Positions 23,327-35,764 are shown, counted from the stretch's first letter. The stretch: 64,000 nucleotides of DNA from Sebastes aleutianus (GCA_916700875.1 CAKAKS010000032.1:8371001-8435000), one strand, 5' to 3'. Made by a program: numbers and translations. The notes: generated from the letters alone by a model not told the origin.

Positions 23327-24039
23327 GTTAGAAGTCCAGTGCCACCTGAGGACAATGAGCTAAATAGGTGATGGGGGAACAATGCTGTGAAACCATCAAA
23401 TGAAACAATATGGTACCCAGGAATCAATCAGAGCGGCAACATCCTAATCTTATTGATATTCTATTATTTGTTTTATTATTATTTTTTTACTTATCCTATT
23501 AAAAGACCAAAACCAAAAAAAATAAATTGATCCTACTGACAATTACTGTGTAGCCAAAGCCTGATGTGGCTCATTCCCTCCATTATTGTTCTAAAACATC
23601 ATTAAAAACACATCAATGAGTCACACTGTTGCACTGGCTGACATGCTCCTCATTACCATGAACACACACTGTAGTTTATTTTGAATCAACCCCACATACA
23701 CCGTCTTCACTAGCACACCATTAATCAAATGCTGAAAATCATTCATAACAAATGCAATATTCACTCCAGTTTGACTAATGGTTGGTTGAAACTACTAGGA
23801 ACTTAAGGGCTTGGGGCTGAGGGCCACAATGAGGGTAGGAAAATCCAAAAGTATTGAGGGACAGACTTGATCAGCCAAGTCAAATATATGTTACCTAACC
23901 TTACAGGTCATTACGGAGCAATTCCATGTATGAAAAAGTAGCTTATGCCTGTAATGACATTAGAAAATTGAATATACAACACATTATAATGACACAAACT
24001 ATATCAGTTTCTGCACTAATAGCCGAATCCAGAGCTATT

Positions 24040-24290
24040 TCCCTTCCTCCGTTCATGTGAATGAGCCCCAGACCGCAGCAGACCGAGGGCTGGGAGGTGA
24101 AGTTAAAGGAAATGCCACTACGCCCTGCTCTATGGGCCCAATGAATGCGGAAGATTGGCAGATGATCCAGGTACTTTATCACTTGGCAGTGGAGCCATTT
24201 TGTCTTCATGCGCCACTGAGCAACTGTCATAGGAATGAACGCTGTATCCAGTTATCTTTAAACATCCATGGTGTCTCCGAGACGTGACGA
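24040..24290. repeat. Possible old miniature element
   Basis: GAATGAGCCCCAGACCGC and CTGTCATAGGAATGAACG remind me of a fish interspersed repeat. Ends were not defined. The opposing open frames at 23943-24287 lie in it and show no domain. Confidence 0.3.
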
Positions 24291-24299
24291 TTACTTGCC

Positions 24300-24620
24300 T
24301 GCATGAAGGTGCAGTGTTTTGTATTGACAGTTGTCACGTGACTTTGTCAAGTGTTCTTTAGTGACGGAATTGTAACTTCAGAGCTGGTTATGTAGTATAT
24401 AAAGTGAGAAAGACCACTTATGGTGGGTGGGTCCTACAAACACAGGACATTCAAGCGATGTCTTGTTTTGTAAGTTACGTTGGTGGCATTTGTCACGTGT
24501 TTTGTATTGATGGTTGTTTCCGTACAAGTTTTACTTAGTTTACGTACTTATTTTTTTTTTTTTCAATTAACCTAAGTAAGTGGTTTTGTTGCCCCTGCTT
24601 GTACTACATGTTAATACAGG
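24300..24620 (-). mobile_element. Partial copy of the 14567/40247 element
   Basis: Read in reverse it matches the family core: AAGTTTTACTTAGTTTACGT corresponds to the TAAACTAAGTAAAA segment, and AACCTAAGTAAGTGGTTTTG corresponds to the GGTTAGG cassette. Termini are missing. Confidence 0.5.
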
Positions 24621-24914
24621 CGTGCAATATTCACATTGACATTGACACGCTGTCCTCTGCTGGATTCGGGTTACACTGTGAAAGGTTGCTTAGGCCAGGC
24701 CTGTTCCAAGGCTTCTAAATGATATATTATATCCATAGCACTTGTATATGAAAAGAACACATGTAGATAAATACTTTTCTTATAACATTGAATGCTTGCA
24801 GTCAGGCAGCAGGCTGTGGATCTCAGGCCAGGAGTAAAGGTACGGAGTATCAGGAGATCATGGGGACTAACGGATCAATCACACCACTGTCTTTTAAAAG
24901 AAAACATTAGAGGC

Positions 24915-24942
24915 AAAAAATAAATAAATAAATAAATTAAAT
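24915..24942. repeat. (AAAT)n tract
   Basis: Short run of AAATAAAT units. Confidence 0.8.
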
Positions 24943-25100
24943 TGTGTGCGGTTGGTGGATTTCCCTCATTTGGGTGAGTGAATTCAGGGCAATCATTTGT
25001 ATTAAGTTTGAATTTGGTGAACTTTGTCAGGCAAATTTGCACGGTTGACCAATAGTAAATGTGGCAGCATTCACTTTTATTCAACCCTCCTCTGTTGGAG

Positions 25101-25109
25101 TATAAAAAG
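25101..25109 (+). promoter_or_regulatory. TATA-like sequence upstream of the candidate exon
   Basis: TATAAAAAG lies about 500 bp before the possible exon at 25602, on the same strand. No initiator or proximal elements are clear, and such a match is expected by chance in AT-rich DNA. Confidence 0.15.
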
Positions 25110-25601
25110 GAGTCGCGGGTACTTACACGTCTTTTGAGAAAATTTGTGAACCTATTGTCTTGTTCGTGACCGAGCTAGCTACTGAGCTAACAAGGTTGCC
25201 CAAACATTTTTTTTTCCCCTTCCTTAAACGGCAACGGCAGCTATTGTAACTGACTGAGCTGACAAGCTTGCTAGCATGTTAGCCATTAGCTCACCAGATA
25301 CAGTATTTAACAAATCCTCTTAGTTGAGAGCTTCTGGATGCTGATGATATGATGATGTTCATTAACATTGCTGGGTGATCCTGATCGAGCAAACATGCAC
25401 TTAACATTGTAAAGGGGGAAAAATACAATGTGCTGGAACTATCCAATTCTATATTTATTTGTATGGATTGTCGATTCAGTTATTTTGTAAAATTAAATGC
25501 TCAAACAATATTTATTTTTTTCTTGGTGTGTAGTTTGCAGCACATTGAGAGTTCATCTTACTTTTTCGAGTATTTTACTTTACTATCCTTACTTATCTCA
25601 G

Positions 25602-25698
25602 GAGATCCTCTCAGCTTGAAAGTTAATGATAAGGGACATCAGCAGCTCCCCTTTTTCAAGCCATGGAGGATGCCTGTGATGACATTACAGCTCAGCAG
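25602..25698 (+). CDS. Candidate first coding exon (weak)
   Basis: A pyrimidine-rich tract ending CTTACTTATCTCAG precedes the segment, and CAG|GTGAGA follows it, a near-consensus donor. Inside, AAGCCATGGAGG gives a strong start context at 25663. The frame from there reads MEDACDDITAQQ and reaches the donor in phase 0 after 12 codons. I do not recognise the gene and see no following exon in the window. If real, the remaining 38 kb would be first-intron DNA, which would fit the absence of exons. It may equally be a chance combination of signals. Confidence 0.2.
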
Positions 25699-26633
25699 GT
25701 GAGAGGATAACTAGACACTCAAACATATTTTATCAGCTTTTCTTTGCAAATAAAGATGTGATGTGGGTGAAAACCAGTGACCAAATTTTGCACAAAATGG
25801 CAATATGAATACATTACTTGAATTAATTTAGATTTTTTTGGTCATCGTTCATCAATTTTTTTGGCTTCCTTATCCCAATGTGTTTTTGAATATCCAATGC
25901 TGAATTCAGTACCAATTTGGGGCTCAAAGTAATAGTACGACCGCAACATTTCATACATTCATGAATGCGCCTGGGTATTCTTTTGGCTTTGATACTTTGC
26001 CGTGTCTCAAGTGGTGCTTTAAACTCAGATGGATTTGTTCTTTGTAAGAGCTCTGCAATCATTAGAACTCAGACACTTCAAAAAAAATGACACCAAGTAA
26101 AGCACTTTGCTAAGTAACTGTATGATAGATGGGAGTATGTTTATCTTGGATATAGATGTGTATGTGTGTGTAGGATCTTTTGAGATCTTGTAAAATTGAT
26201 TAATGTTATTGTCTCAATATGTAGTTTGTTTTTGGGAGCTGCACTGAGGCAGATTCAAATGGAATTTGTTGACATGACAAAAATTTAACCTTCTGTCTTG
26301 TTTGCATTAATTAACATAATTGATAGAATGTAATTGATTGTTGATAGAGCTTATCTTGTCACCTGGAGATGCTAACTATTATTAATTAGTGATAATAAGC
26401 CATTCTAGCAGCACAGCTCTAGGGCTGGCAATATCAGTCTGTCGGTCCACCACTTCAGTCCAGACTGAAATATCTCAACAACTATTTGATGGATTGCCAT
26501 GGATTTGTACAGGCATCTGTGGTCCCCAGACCATGAATGACTGTGGTGATCCACTGGCTTTTCCTCTTCACTTACCCTGTGTAATATCTCCACATATGCT
26601 GGATGGATTCGTAAAGTTTGGTACAGGCCATAC

Positions 26634-26930
26634 ATAGACTGTATAAAATATGGACGTAGTCTCCGTGACGTCATCCATAGGTTTCTGAAAAGCGGTTGTG
26701 AAGCTCAAAGTGGACTGCTCCGACCGTCGCCATCACGGCAGTGATGACACAGCCTAACTCCCGGCCAGTCCAAAAATGGGCAAATAGATGGATCGTTGTT
26801 GGAGCTGAAGCGGGCCCGGTTGACGCAGCAGAGTAGACAGCTAACAGCTAGCGGTTAAAGTGGCCATTCGAAAAACTGTAGTTTTTGGCACTTCTGCGTT
26901 AGCTTCATTTTTCAGAATTGGAGGTTGTCG
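26634..26930 (+). mobile_element. CATAGACTGTAT-type miniature element nested in the composite repeat
   Basis: Begins CATAGACTGTATAAAATATG, the same outer end as the element at 36328. Similar host sequence, TACAGGCCATA and TACAGACATTC, flanks it, suggesting a decayed target duplication. Its right terminus is not preserved. Confidence 0.55.
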
Positions 26931-27215
26931 CTTACAGACATTCATGGTTTCCACGGATTAATCCTGATGGTTTGTAATAATTTTGGTGATCCCCTGACTT
27001 TTCATCTAGCGCCAATTGTCAGGTAAAAATTTCCAATTGGTCCAAAACTTTGGTTTATGCCCCAGTACCTGCAAAACTAATGATATTCCCATCATCTTTA
27101 TCTGTCATTTCTGTTTAATGCTAATTAGCAAATGTTAGCATGTTAGCATGCTAAATTAAGATGATGAACATGTTATTAACTGTATACCAGTTAAGCATCG
27201 GCATTGTTAGCATTG

Positions 27216-27558
27216 TTATTGTGTTTTATTACAAGGCTTTGTTGAATATTCTGATTGGTCAATCATGGGGTTTTACGGTTTGGTATTTCTTTATTGCAGA
27301 TCATTGTTATGCATAACAGACCGTTGCTATGGATGCAGTTCTGATGTCAGACTCTGGCGGACTGTTTTTGAGTCAAATTAATGATTTCTTAAGTAAGTAG
27401 CCGTGTAATAAGCGGGATAATGTACAGCTAGCGGGTCATTGTTATGACATAAATCCCTTCAGGGATTCGCATCAGGGTCTACCACCCTGCCGCATCCCTG
27501 TGTCGTGGTTTAATTCACAAAAATGACCTGCTTGCTGTACATTATCCCTTACATACAT
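27216..27558. mobile_element. Hairpin-containing insertion in the composite repeat
   Basis: It interrupts the host between GTTAGCATTGTTATTGTG and CATGCTGATGTTAGC. It carries inverted arms GGGATAATGTACAGCTAGCG (from 27412) and the reverse partner ending CTTGCTGTACATTATCCC (to 27549), with a smaller inner inverted repeat, CCCTTCAGGGATTCGCATC. No coding capacity. Class unknown. Confidence 0.5.
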
Positions 27559-27600
27559 GCTGATGTTAGCATTCAGCCCAAAGCACAGCAGAACAGCGCT

Positions 27601-28574
27601 AGCATGTCTGCAGAGCAAGAAAGCACAGATATAGTGCGTAGTCTTAACAAGGACATGAAATCAAGAATTACACACTACTAGTTCTTGAAATCGTTTTCCA
27701 AACTAATATCAGCTGTGCAAAATACACTTTGTGGTCAGTGAGGAAGGAATATATGTTATTGCTACAACTTATATTTTCCTTAATGAGGCCCAAAAGGCAG
27801 GTGCATTTTAACAAATATGTAGCTGTGCACAGCAATGCGATTTTAGCTTGTTCTTTACTTTAAAATTGCCAAATGGAACATTTGCACTTGGCCCTGTTGT
27901 TTTACAAATTTAATATTTACTTCACTTTTGACTATAGTCATGTCCAGTGCAGTATGTGTTCATGCTGCAGCACTTGCGCTAATTATTTACCGAACATTGA
28001 GCAGAAATCATTTGAATGGCTCTGCTGCTAGTGTATTTGATTAGCTGATGAGATGAACTATTTTCATGTTAAGTAAACTCCACAGAAGTCACTCTATCTG
28101 AGACTTTGATTTATGACTCAGAGGAAACCGTTTTGTGTCCCTCTGTCCCGCAAATGATCATTTCTCTCATCGGCCATTAGTTGTGACTGAGGTGACAACT
28201 AATCTCATGTTATCTTGTTGTGATGTTCAAGGGCTACATGACTGACAATGAGAAAAAAAAAAAGTAACACACTGAGAATCCCATTTAAGGTGTACAGAGG
28301 AAGCGGTTTAAGACAAACTCCCCCAGAGTGTCCATCTCAAAGCAGCTAGTTATTTTAGCAATATCCACTCTAAAGCTTACAGTCGCCTCTTTTTCTGTGG
28401 TGTCAAACCAGACTGACCTCAGCTCAGCGGGCTATTACAATACAGGGTGGACTCAATCTGTTACAAGTGCACTAAAGAAGTGGTGTCTGTCCAGGGTGTT
28501 TCTTTACACTCCCAACAGAGCAAGCTGCAATAGCACTTTCAGAACTACAGATGTAGTAAACAATGCAATGTAAC
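27601..28574. other. No gene recognised
   Basis: AT-rich, non-repeated DNA. The frame at 28328-28573 has no recognisable domain and no supporting splice signals. Confidence 0.35.
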
Positions 28575-28955
28575 CCCTTACAACGGTTCGTATGATACCT
28601 TACGAAAACCTATTCCTTATTTTTTGTGCATTTTCCAACGAACATCTAGCAATATGTGTCAATTTCCGCTCGTTACATGCATACAGTCCTTCAAAATAAA
28701 CTTCCGTCTTCAGAGGAAACAACTTGGTTAGGTTTAGGCAACAAAGTTACTTAGTTAGGTTTAGGAAAAGATCATGGAAGTGGCGTTGCTTAAGTACGGA
28801 AGTTACGTGACTCACAGGATAAGAACACTAGTCGTCTGGTGTTTTTTGACGCACCCATCCACCCCGACCTCCTCCCTATGTGGCACTCTTCATACTTCCT
28901 GGTTCACCATTACTTGGATTACATACACATTGATTTTGTTGATTTAATTCAAAAT
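28575..28955 (+). mobile_element. GGTTAGG-cassette transposon, copy 2 (one end missing)
   Basis: Starts CCCTTACAACGGTTCGTATG and then, in reverse order to copy 1, ACTTCCGTCTTCAGAGGAAA, CTTGGTTAGGTTTAGGCAAC, a single AGTTAGGTTTAGG unit, AAGTACGGAAGTTACGTGAC and CCTCCCTATGTGGC. It has no tandem expansion. The outermost part of the far end is absent. Confidence 0.7.
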
Positions 28956-29128
28956 CTATTTTGAATGTGTGTGAAGAACCTTAAAATTCCCTCGTAGATT
29001 AACACAGCATTTCACTTGTAAGACTTTTTGTCTGCCGAAATTGATCGTCGTGATCTGCAGTTCTGACTGTGGCCACTTTTCCAAAATCACCACACAGCCC
29101 ATCACTGTTCCTGGAGGCTTGTTCATAA

Positions 29129-29491
29129 TAAGGCTGGGTAATATATCAATATTATAACGATATTGTGATATGAGACTAGATATTGTCTTATGTGGATATC
29201 ATAATATCGTAATATGGCATGAGCCTTGTATTTTCTTGGTTTTAAAGGCTACATTAATATGGTGATGCAATTGTCTGATCTTACCAGACTGTTCTGGCTG
29301 TTCTATTATTTGCCGTTACCCACTTAGTCATTATATCCACATTGCTGATGATTATTTATAAAAAATGTCATTGTGTTAATATTTTGTAACAGTACCAATG
29401 TTCAACCCTACAATATCATTGCAATATCAATATCGAAGTAATCGGTAAAAATATTGTGATATATGAGTTTTTCCATATCGCTCAACCCTTA
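29129..29491. mobile_element. hAT-like miniature element with perfect 8-bp duplication
   Basis: GTTCATAA flanks both sides (29121-29128 and 29492-29499). The ends are TAAGGCTGGGTAATATATC and, reversed, TAAGGGTTGAGCGATATGG. ATATTGTGATAT-type motifs occur near both ends. No coding capacity. Confidence 0.85.
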
Positions 29492-30387
29492 GTTCATAAC
29501 CCTAAAAAATATGGGGATAAATGAAGAACATAAAAGAGAATGAAAAGAAATTAAGAAATTAATAAACCCATGGTAAATAAAGCAGAATGCATATGGGAAG
29601 AGCACATATGAAAGACACAGACGGTGCAAAGCAAAATAAGACAGAACGGGCAAATTAACAAAATACACAGAGCAGAAAGGGTAGAAAGCCAGCAGTAGTT
29701 TTTTCCTAATTAACTGTCCTTCATTTCCTTTAATTTAATCCACGTTTTAACCCATTTTCTCAAGACAAACACACACACTTACATGGGCAGTTAGGTAACA
29801 AACAAGGCTATAAAAAAACTGACAGATAATTGCACACATGCGCATACATAAAAAGCAGGTTTTTGTGTGTATAGTATAAGTATTTGAATACACCAATAGG
29901 ATATTTTAATAATGTGTGTGTGTGTGTGTGTGTGTGTGTTTGGGTGCTCATTTATTATATCTAAAATTATTGTTTGTCTAAATATCCTTTTTGGTGTCTT
30001 TGTATTTTTTTTTATGTGTTTCCTGTTCAGGTGTGTACATGTCTGTTTCCAGTGTGTATTCATATGTATGGGTGTGTAAGCCTTCACCAATAAGTTTGCA
30101 AAGAGGCTATTCTTCTCTTATTATTCCTCTATGTGTCTCTTAAAGAGGCTTATGTCTTTTCATGTTCAAGGCTGTCCTGTTATCCTCAGTTAGAAGATGG
30201 TGACAGGCAATAACATAACGGATTATGAAAGAATAATCTTTAAAGCAATCTTAAATCATTGAAGGTATTATATTTCACTAAGAAATGCTCACTTAAACAA
30301 ATACCGCAGCGCTTCAGACGCTATTTCTACCCTGTTCGGCTGTTAACTGAATATGTAATGAAAAGAAGTAGTGCTTTCTTTTTAGAG
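29492..30387. other. No gene recognised; (GT)n at 29913-29940
   Basis: A clean GT run lies in AT-rich DNA, and the frame at 29791-30090 translates across it. Confidence 0.6.
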
Positions 30388-30900
30388 TGTAGCGTGTTCA
30401 GTTTTAAAGCTAGAGGGAAGATACTGGCATCATTATGAAACTAGAAAAAACGAAGGAATCCGTTGTTATGTGTCAATGCACATGTCGTAGTAGCTTGTCG
30501 TAAAGGGGGCTAAATAAGGCTCCGAACTCACGCTAAATCTTGGCGAGGAAAATCTGTCATGGCCATTTTCAAAGGTGTCCCTTGAACTCTGACCACAAGA
30601 TATGTGAATGAAAATGGGTTCACACTGACAGCTGTTTGAGTTTACCATGTTATGATTTGAGCATACTTCTTTATGCTAAATGCAGTACCTGTGAGGGTTT
30701 CTGGACAATATTTGTCATTGTTCTGAGTTGTTTATTGACTTCCATTAATACATTTATACACAGATTTGCATAAACTAAGCATATTTGTTGACTCCCATGT
30801 TGATAAGAGTATAAAATACTTGACAAACCTCCCTTTAAGGTACATTTTAAACAGATGCAAAAAGGCACGATCAATTTCCGATTAATAGCCAACTATGGAC
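30388..30900 (-). mobile_element. GGCTGTCAA-family element, nearly complete
   Basis: Family landmarks appear in order: TTCAGTTTTAAAGCTAGAG, TAGTAGCTTGTCGTAAAGG, ATGGCCATTTTCAAAGG, ATGAAAATGGGTTCAC, TGCAGTACCTGTGAGGG, and GATTAATAGCCAACTATGG. Part of the middle and both outer ends are lost. Confidence 0.7.
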
Positions 30901-32139
30901 ACTTTAAGATCGGTGAATTGTCCATTGACAACCGACACCTCAAACAGTCTTGATTCCATTTTACTGATGGGTGTTTTCTGAAGCATGCCACTGCTGGTGT
31001 CACTGATGGGAGTCTGGCACACTGGAGGCTATTTTGACCAAGAAAGAACATGCTTTGGAATTGCGGCGGTTAGCAAGTTATCCCATCGATTTTTTTTTAC
31101 ACTCATCAGAGAGCCCAGAAAGTCCCAGCGTTTGGTCCCAGTGAATGTAAGAGAAACACTCAGCCATGGATTGTCTCTCTAGCTTTATTCTCCAGGGTTT
31201 CACCATCGCTCTCCTCTGCAGTACACCAGAGTACAGTATCTCTCGCTCTCTCACTCACTCCCCTCCTGGGTTCTGCTAATGGCATTTGAGTCAAGCAATT
31301 GGCAGCGATCCAGCAGAGTGAAAACTCTCCATCTTGCTACCATGAAAAAACCTGTGCGTTTTTCTGTCTGTGTGTGTTTTCATGCTATGCATTTGCATGT
31401 GTGTTTGTGTGGCTGCACACTGATATAATTTGATGCCTCAGTAAGCTTGGAAGAAGACTGCTGATAAAGGAGTGCAGATCTGTTTGTGTGTGCATGCATG
31501 TGTGTGAGAAAAAGACTAGGAAGTGAGCAAGGGCCTCCTCAGTGATTGGGTAAGTCATGGACACCTCACGCTGTAACAGTCAAAGGGCTGGGGCTAATCA
31601 ATACACACACACACACACACCATAGGCTGTTTTGCAGGCAGCTGTAATCAGTCTGTGGCTGTGGCAGCCCGCGATGGCAGATTGATTCTCTCTCATCCCT
31701 CTTACTTCTTTTTCACACTCTCTGTTTACCCTTTTTTTCTTTTTTCCCTCTGACTTGGCTGACTTGCTCTTTGTCTCTGTCTTTCCATTAATTTTTGTTT
31801 CTCTCCTACTGCTCTTTTTCTTTTTCTCCCTCCTAACTTCTGCCTGTCACTTCCTCCTCCCTCTGCGAGCGCTCGCTTCGTACTTTTTCATCACGTCCCG
31901 TTCCCTCAGGTTTCTGTGCTACTTTCTGCGTCTCACTCTCTCTTGTTTTATGTATTGTGTCCCTCTGTTTGCCAGCGTGTAAATAGTTTCTTTCTGCACC
32001 CATGGTCTCTTTTTCTGTGCTCTTGAAACGTGAGATGTGCTACTGGGTTCTTGTTAGTGATGTAATTTATTTTAATTACGATTTGGCCATATTCAATCAA
32101 AGGAAGCCTACTCAGAAATGAGAGCTGTCAGTGTGTCAG
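30901..32139. other. No gene; (CA)n at 31603-31621 and CT-rich DNA at 31680-31960
   Basis: The CT-rich stretch explains the Phe/Leu/Ser-rich frame at 31755-31982, which resembles a membrane protein only by composition. Confidence 0.55.
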
Positions 32140-32475
32140 TGTGCTGAGTTGACTATGACTTGCACCAAACTGCATGTGATTATCATAAAGTGGGCATGTC
32201 TGTAAAGGGCAGACTCGTGGGTACCCATAGAACCTATTTTCATTCACATATCTTGAGGTCAGAGGTCAAGGGACCCCTTTGAAATTTGCCATGCCAGTTT
32301 TTCCTCACCAAAATGTTGCGTAAGTTTGGAGTGTTATTTAACCTTCTTCGCGACAAACTAGTATGACATGGTTGGTACCAATGGATTCCTTAGCTTTTTT
32401 AGTTTCATAATATAGCATTACCTTCACTCTAGCTTTAAAACCGAGCTAGCTACAACTTAAAAATCTCAAGTTAGT
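32140..32475 (+). mobile_element. GGCTGTCAA-family fragment
   Basis: Opens TTGACTATGACTTGCACC, then TAAAGTGGGCATGTCTGTAA, GGGTACCCATAGAACC, ATGCCAGTTTTTCCTC, GACATGGTTGGTACCAATG and CTAGCTTTAAAACCGAGC. It is the second half of the family only. Confidence 0.75.
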
Positions 32476-33847
32476 GCATAAAGGAAAGCCTACATCGGAA
32501 GATTATTTTGAAAAGAGTTGAATAACGAGTTGAAACTCTCACGCCATCCCTGACACGTCCAAAACTGACACTCGAGGGATACCTAGAGAGTCACAGTTTG
32601 AAGCGTAAGGTAACTGACCAAGCATCAGGATTTAGGGAGTTTGGAGTGAGAATGTAATGGCACATCCAACCTGGGTACACTGACAATAGCACACGGAATT
32701 GACCAATCCTTATTTTTATGGTTTTGCTGTAAGTCAGAACTTCATTCATATATTTCCATTTTCTGTGCTTTAGTGTGCAAAAGGGCGATTGCTGTTCCCT
32801 GTTTAAATTCTCACTTTTCTTTGCTGTATGCTGTTACTATTTGCAGCACCGTGACCCAGTTTCCCCACAAGCATCATTAAAACTTTTACTGTATCTTTAT
32901 TCAAATTGCCACCTGAGTTGAATACTAATCGACCCCAGAAATATTATTTTTGCCACGGCAAGTCACTGATACTCTGGCTGCCTGCTGCATCTCCACCAGT
33001 GAAATACCAGCCATCCATCACCTACAAGACACCTGTCATACACATTCATCATCTTTCACCACTGCAGAGTCACACAAACCAAACAAACCCGACACAAGCA
33101 CGCACACATACATAAACACACGAGTCACTCAGATGGAAATGTATCCTTCATCTTCAGCCTGGTACAGTCGCACGCTCGGAGAAAAAACGCAGAGTGCACA
33201 TAAAGTGACGCGTTCGCACACACGGGAGTCATTCAGCCAGACAACTGTATCCATCATTCAGCTGAGGACAATCACAGTCACAGTCACGTTCTACTGGCTG
33301 GATTTTGAATTAGCATGCAGGCTGTGAAGTCCGATTCTTGGGCTTTTTGTGGACAGGTAAGACAAGTATATCTGGACAGCTGTCTCCATTAATACTTTAT
33401 GATTTCTGGTGACGGTCACAAAGACAATTGTGCCTTCATGCTGTCCAGTACATACTGTATAAAGGCCTTGAAGCCAAAGGTGATAGCTGGATTTTATGAT
33501 CTATTTGCAAAGTAAATACCATTGATGATATCTTTTATTTGCTTTTTTTTGTAATGACATAAAAACCTACCACTTTTGCTCCTATTCTTCATATGTACTC
33601 TAAAATTGCTGCAGTACAAATATGACTGTCGGATATTTTCTCTTGGAAGGTAACCGAGAGGGGAAATAAAATGTTTTAGGGCTGATATTGACTTTAATAT
33701 TAGCTCAGTCACGGACACGTCAAAATAATTGACCATTTATAGAAGCTGGTTATAAAGTTCAACTTGGCTGAAAAGGTTCTTCTCTGAGGTAGCTCTTAAA
33801 GAATCCAAGCAGCAGGAAATATTTCGCTGGGAGAACAAATCATAATT
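32476..33847. other. No gene recognised
   Basis: The longest frame (32950-33327, 125 codons) shows no domain. A CAG|GTAAGA donor-like site lies beyond it at about 33355, outside the frame. I see no evidence of selection or of an exon. Confidence 0.35.
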
Positions 33848-33851
33848 TTAA

Positions 33852-34326
33852 AGGACCAGTGTGTAACAATTAGGGGGGTCTATTGAAAGAAATGGAATAT
33901 AATATTAATAACTATGTTTTATTTTGTTTATAATCACCTGATATTAAGAATTGTTGTATTTGCGTTACCTTAGAATGAGCCGTTTATATCTACATAGGGA
34001 GCGGGTCCTCTTCACAGAGTCCGCCATGTTGCACCGCCATGTTTCAGCAGTAGCCCAGAATGGCTTGGGCCGAAGCAGATAACGTTACTCGCTCCCATCA
34101 CCGCCAATCTCTCTCTTGCTTCACCACTCACTTCCTACGTACACACACACTCTACGCACTAGCTCTGCTCATAATGACCTATGCTAGCCTTACATTTGGC
34201 TCTAGAGAGGGCCATTCGCGTTGGCCACCGTAGCTCTCCTACACACTTGGCACACAGGAGAGGCTTCAGTTGGTTGCAATCTCAACCTCACTGCCAGATA
34301 CTGCCAGATCCCTACACACTGGACCT
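33852..34326 (+). mobile_element. AGGACCAGTGTGTAAC miniature element, copy 2 (best preserved)
   Basis: TTAA flanks both sides (33848-33851 and 34327-34330). The ends are AGGACCAGTGTGTAACAATT and, reversed, AGGTCCAGTGTGTAGGGATC. Internal landmarks AGCGGGTCCTC, GAGTCCGCCATGTTGC and GTAGCCCAGAATGG are shared with 10071 and 41716. At 475 bp and without coding capacity it fits a piggyBac-like non-autonomous element. Confidence 0.8.
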
Positions 34327-34629
34327 TTAATCAACATATACAAGAACTTTAAATCTAAGATAAATCTACGATAACAAAAATAAAACACATAAGGAGGCCA
34401 GGGTTGGCATGTGCATATATCAATAAAGTACTATTGAAAAGTGTCTATAATGGTTGTGCTGTACATCTGAATGAATATGATTGGACATTAATAGTCAGCT
34501 GATAGCCAAGCAGTTGGTAAAGCATGAATGAAGTAGCTGCTAATCAGGGAATGCAAGTATTACTTTGGTGCTTTGCCTGAACAAACACTATGCCTCACAT
34601 GTCATCTGGACAAAGATTTGTCAGTCGTT

Positions 34630-34859
34630 TGCATAAGTTTGGAGCACCATTTAGCGTCCTTGGTGACAAGCTATTATGACATGGTTGATACCAATGGATT
34701 CCTTAGGTTCTCTAGTTCGATGCCATTATCTTCACTCTAGCTTTAAAACTGAGCCAGCAACAACGTAAAAATTGCAAGGTGCGTTAATATGTTAAAGAAA
34801 TTAGTGGCGTTAAAACAAATTTGCGTTAACGCGTTATTGTGTTAACTTTGACAGCCATA
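34630..34859 (+). mobile_element. GGCTGTCAA-family fragment with intact outer end
   Basis: Contains GACATGGTTGATACCAATG, CTAGCTTTAAAACTGAGC, TTAGTGGCGTTAAAAC and GCGTTAACGCGTTATTGTG, and ends TTTGACAGCCATAA. This preserves the terminus that is decayed at 58806. Confidence 0.75.
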
Positions 34860-34864
34860 ATTAT

Positions 34865-35760
34865 TATACACTTTATTTATACAGCAGTTTTGAAAAACAT
34901 AGACAAAGTGCTTCACAGTAAGACAGTTGGAAACAACAGAGGAAGAAGCTCAAACAAATAAAAATGAAGTAAAGCTTGCTATCTAGCTCAAGCAGTCAAC
35001 CTGAATCCACCACTACATTCAAATGGCATTCTCCTCTCCTTGCAACACATAATCAACACACCTTTTTAACACACCTTTGTAATCATAGCATCGTGCTTAA
35101 GCTATGATTAAAAAACCATCAGTGCTCTGCTCACTCTTTTACCTGCATGCCTACTGCCATACCACCCACCTGGAAGCTATGCTGTCATGCTGTTACTGCT
35201 GCTACTGCTGCTACTGCTTGTGTTCATATAACATTTCTATTTCATTTAATTCATAAATAATCACTAAAGAGCTATTTTGAAATGCTTTTAAAGAAGATAC
35301 AGAGTTTGCTGCCCTGGTCTCTTCAGGCAATTAATTCCAACATCTAGGAACCTTGACAGCAAAGGCTCTGTCGCCTTTGTGTTTAAGTGTAGATAATGAA
35401 TTCATGAGAAAAGAACTGTCTGAGGATCTCAGGGAGCGAGGGCGAACATAAGGCACCAAAAGGTCAGGGCTCAGGGCTCTAAAAGAAATCAATAAGCTTT
35501 TGAAATCAACTCCTAAAAACAAAGGGAAGTCAGTGGAGGGGTGCCAGGGTCAGTAAAATATGCTGTTGTTTCTCTGTTCCAATTCTAACTCTGGCAGATG
35601 AGTTTTGAATCCACTTGGTAGAGTCCAATCTTTGAAATTAATTTGAACATGGTTACACATGGTTGTATTTTGCAGGGGAGTCATTACAACGCCTATCTCT
35701 TTAGTTAAAGGCGTCTTGTCCATTAGGTAAGAACAGAGTGGGGGGTGGTAGAACAACGTC
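34865..35760. repeat. Possible unclassified interspersed repeat with TGCTAC microsatellite
   Basis: ACACTTTATTTATACAGCAG, AAGTGCTTCACAG and AGCAAAGGCTCTGTCGCC are phrases I associate with a fish interspersed repeat. A short CTGCTACTGCTGCTACTG run lies at about 35193. Frames at 35331-35762 have no recognised domain. Confidence 0.35.
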
Positions 35761-35764
35761 ATTG

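Larger units (their letters stand above)
26420..27600 (+). repeat. Long composite interspersed repeat with nested insertions
   Basis: The host repeat is recognisable in three blocks. The first (26420-26633) holds ATCTCAACAACTATTTGATG and GGTCCCCAGACC. The second (26931-27215) holds ACAGACATTCATGG, TTTGGTGATCCCCTGAC and ATGTTAGCATGTTAGCATGC. The third (27560-27600) holds CATGCTGATGTTAGCATTCA. Two foreign segments interrupt it. The same family is split at 3200-4325. Confidence 0.6.

Noticed and set aside
32950..33327. 125-codon frame near a CAG|GTAAGA site
   Set aside because: The composition is Thr/His-rich without domain similarity, and the donor-like site lies outside the frame.
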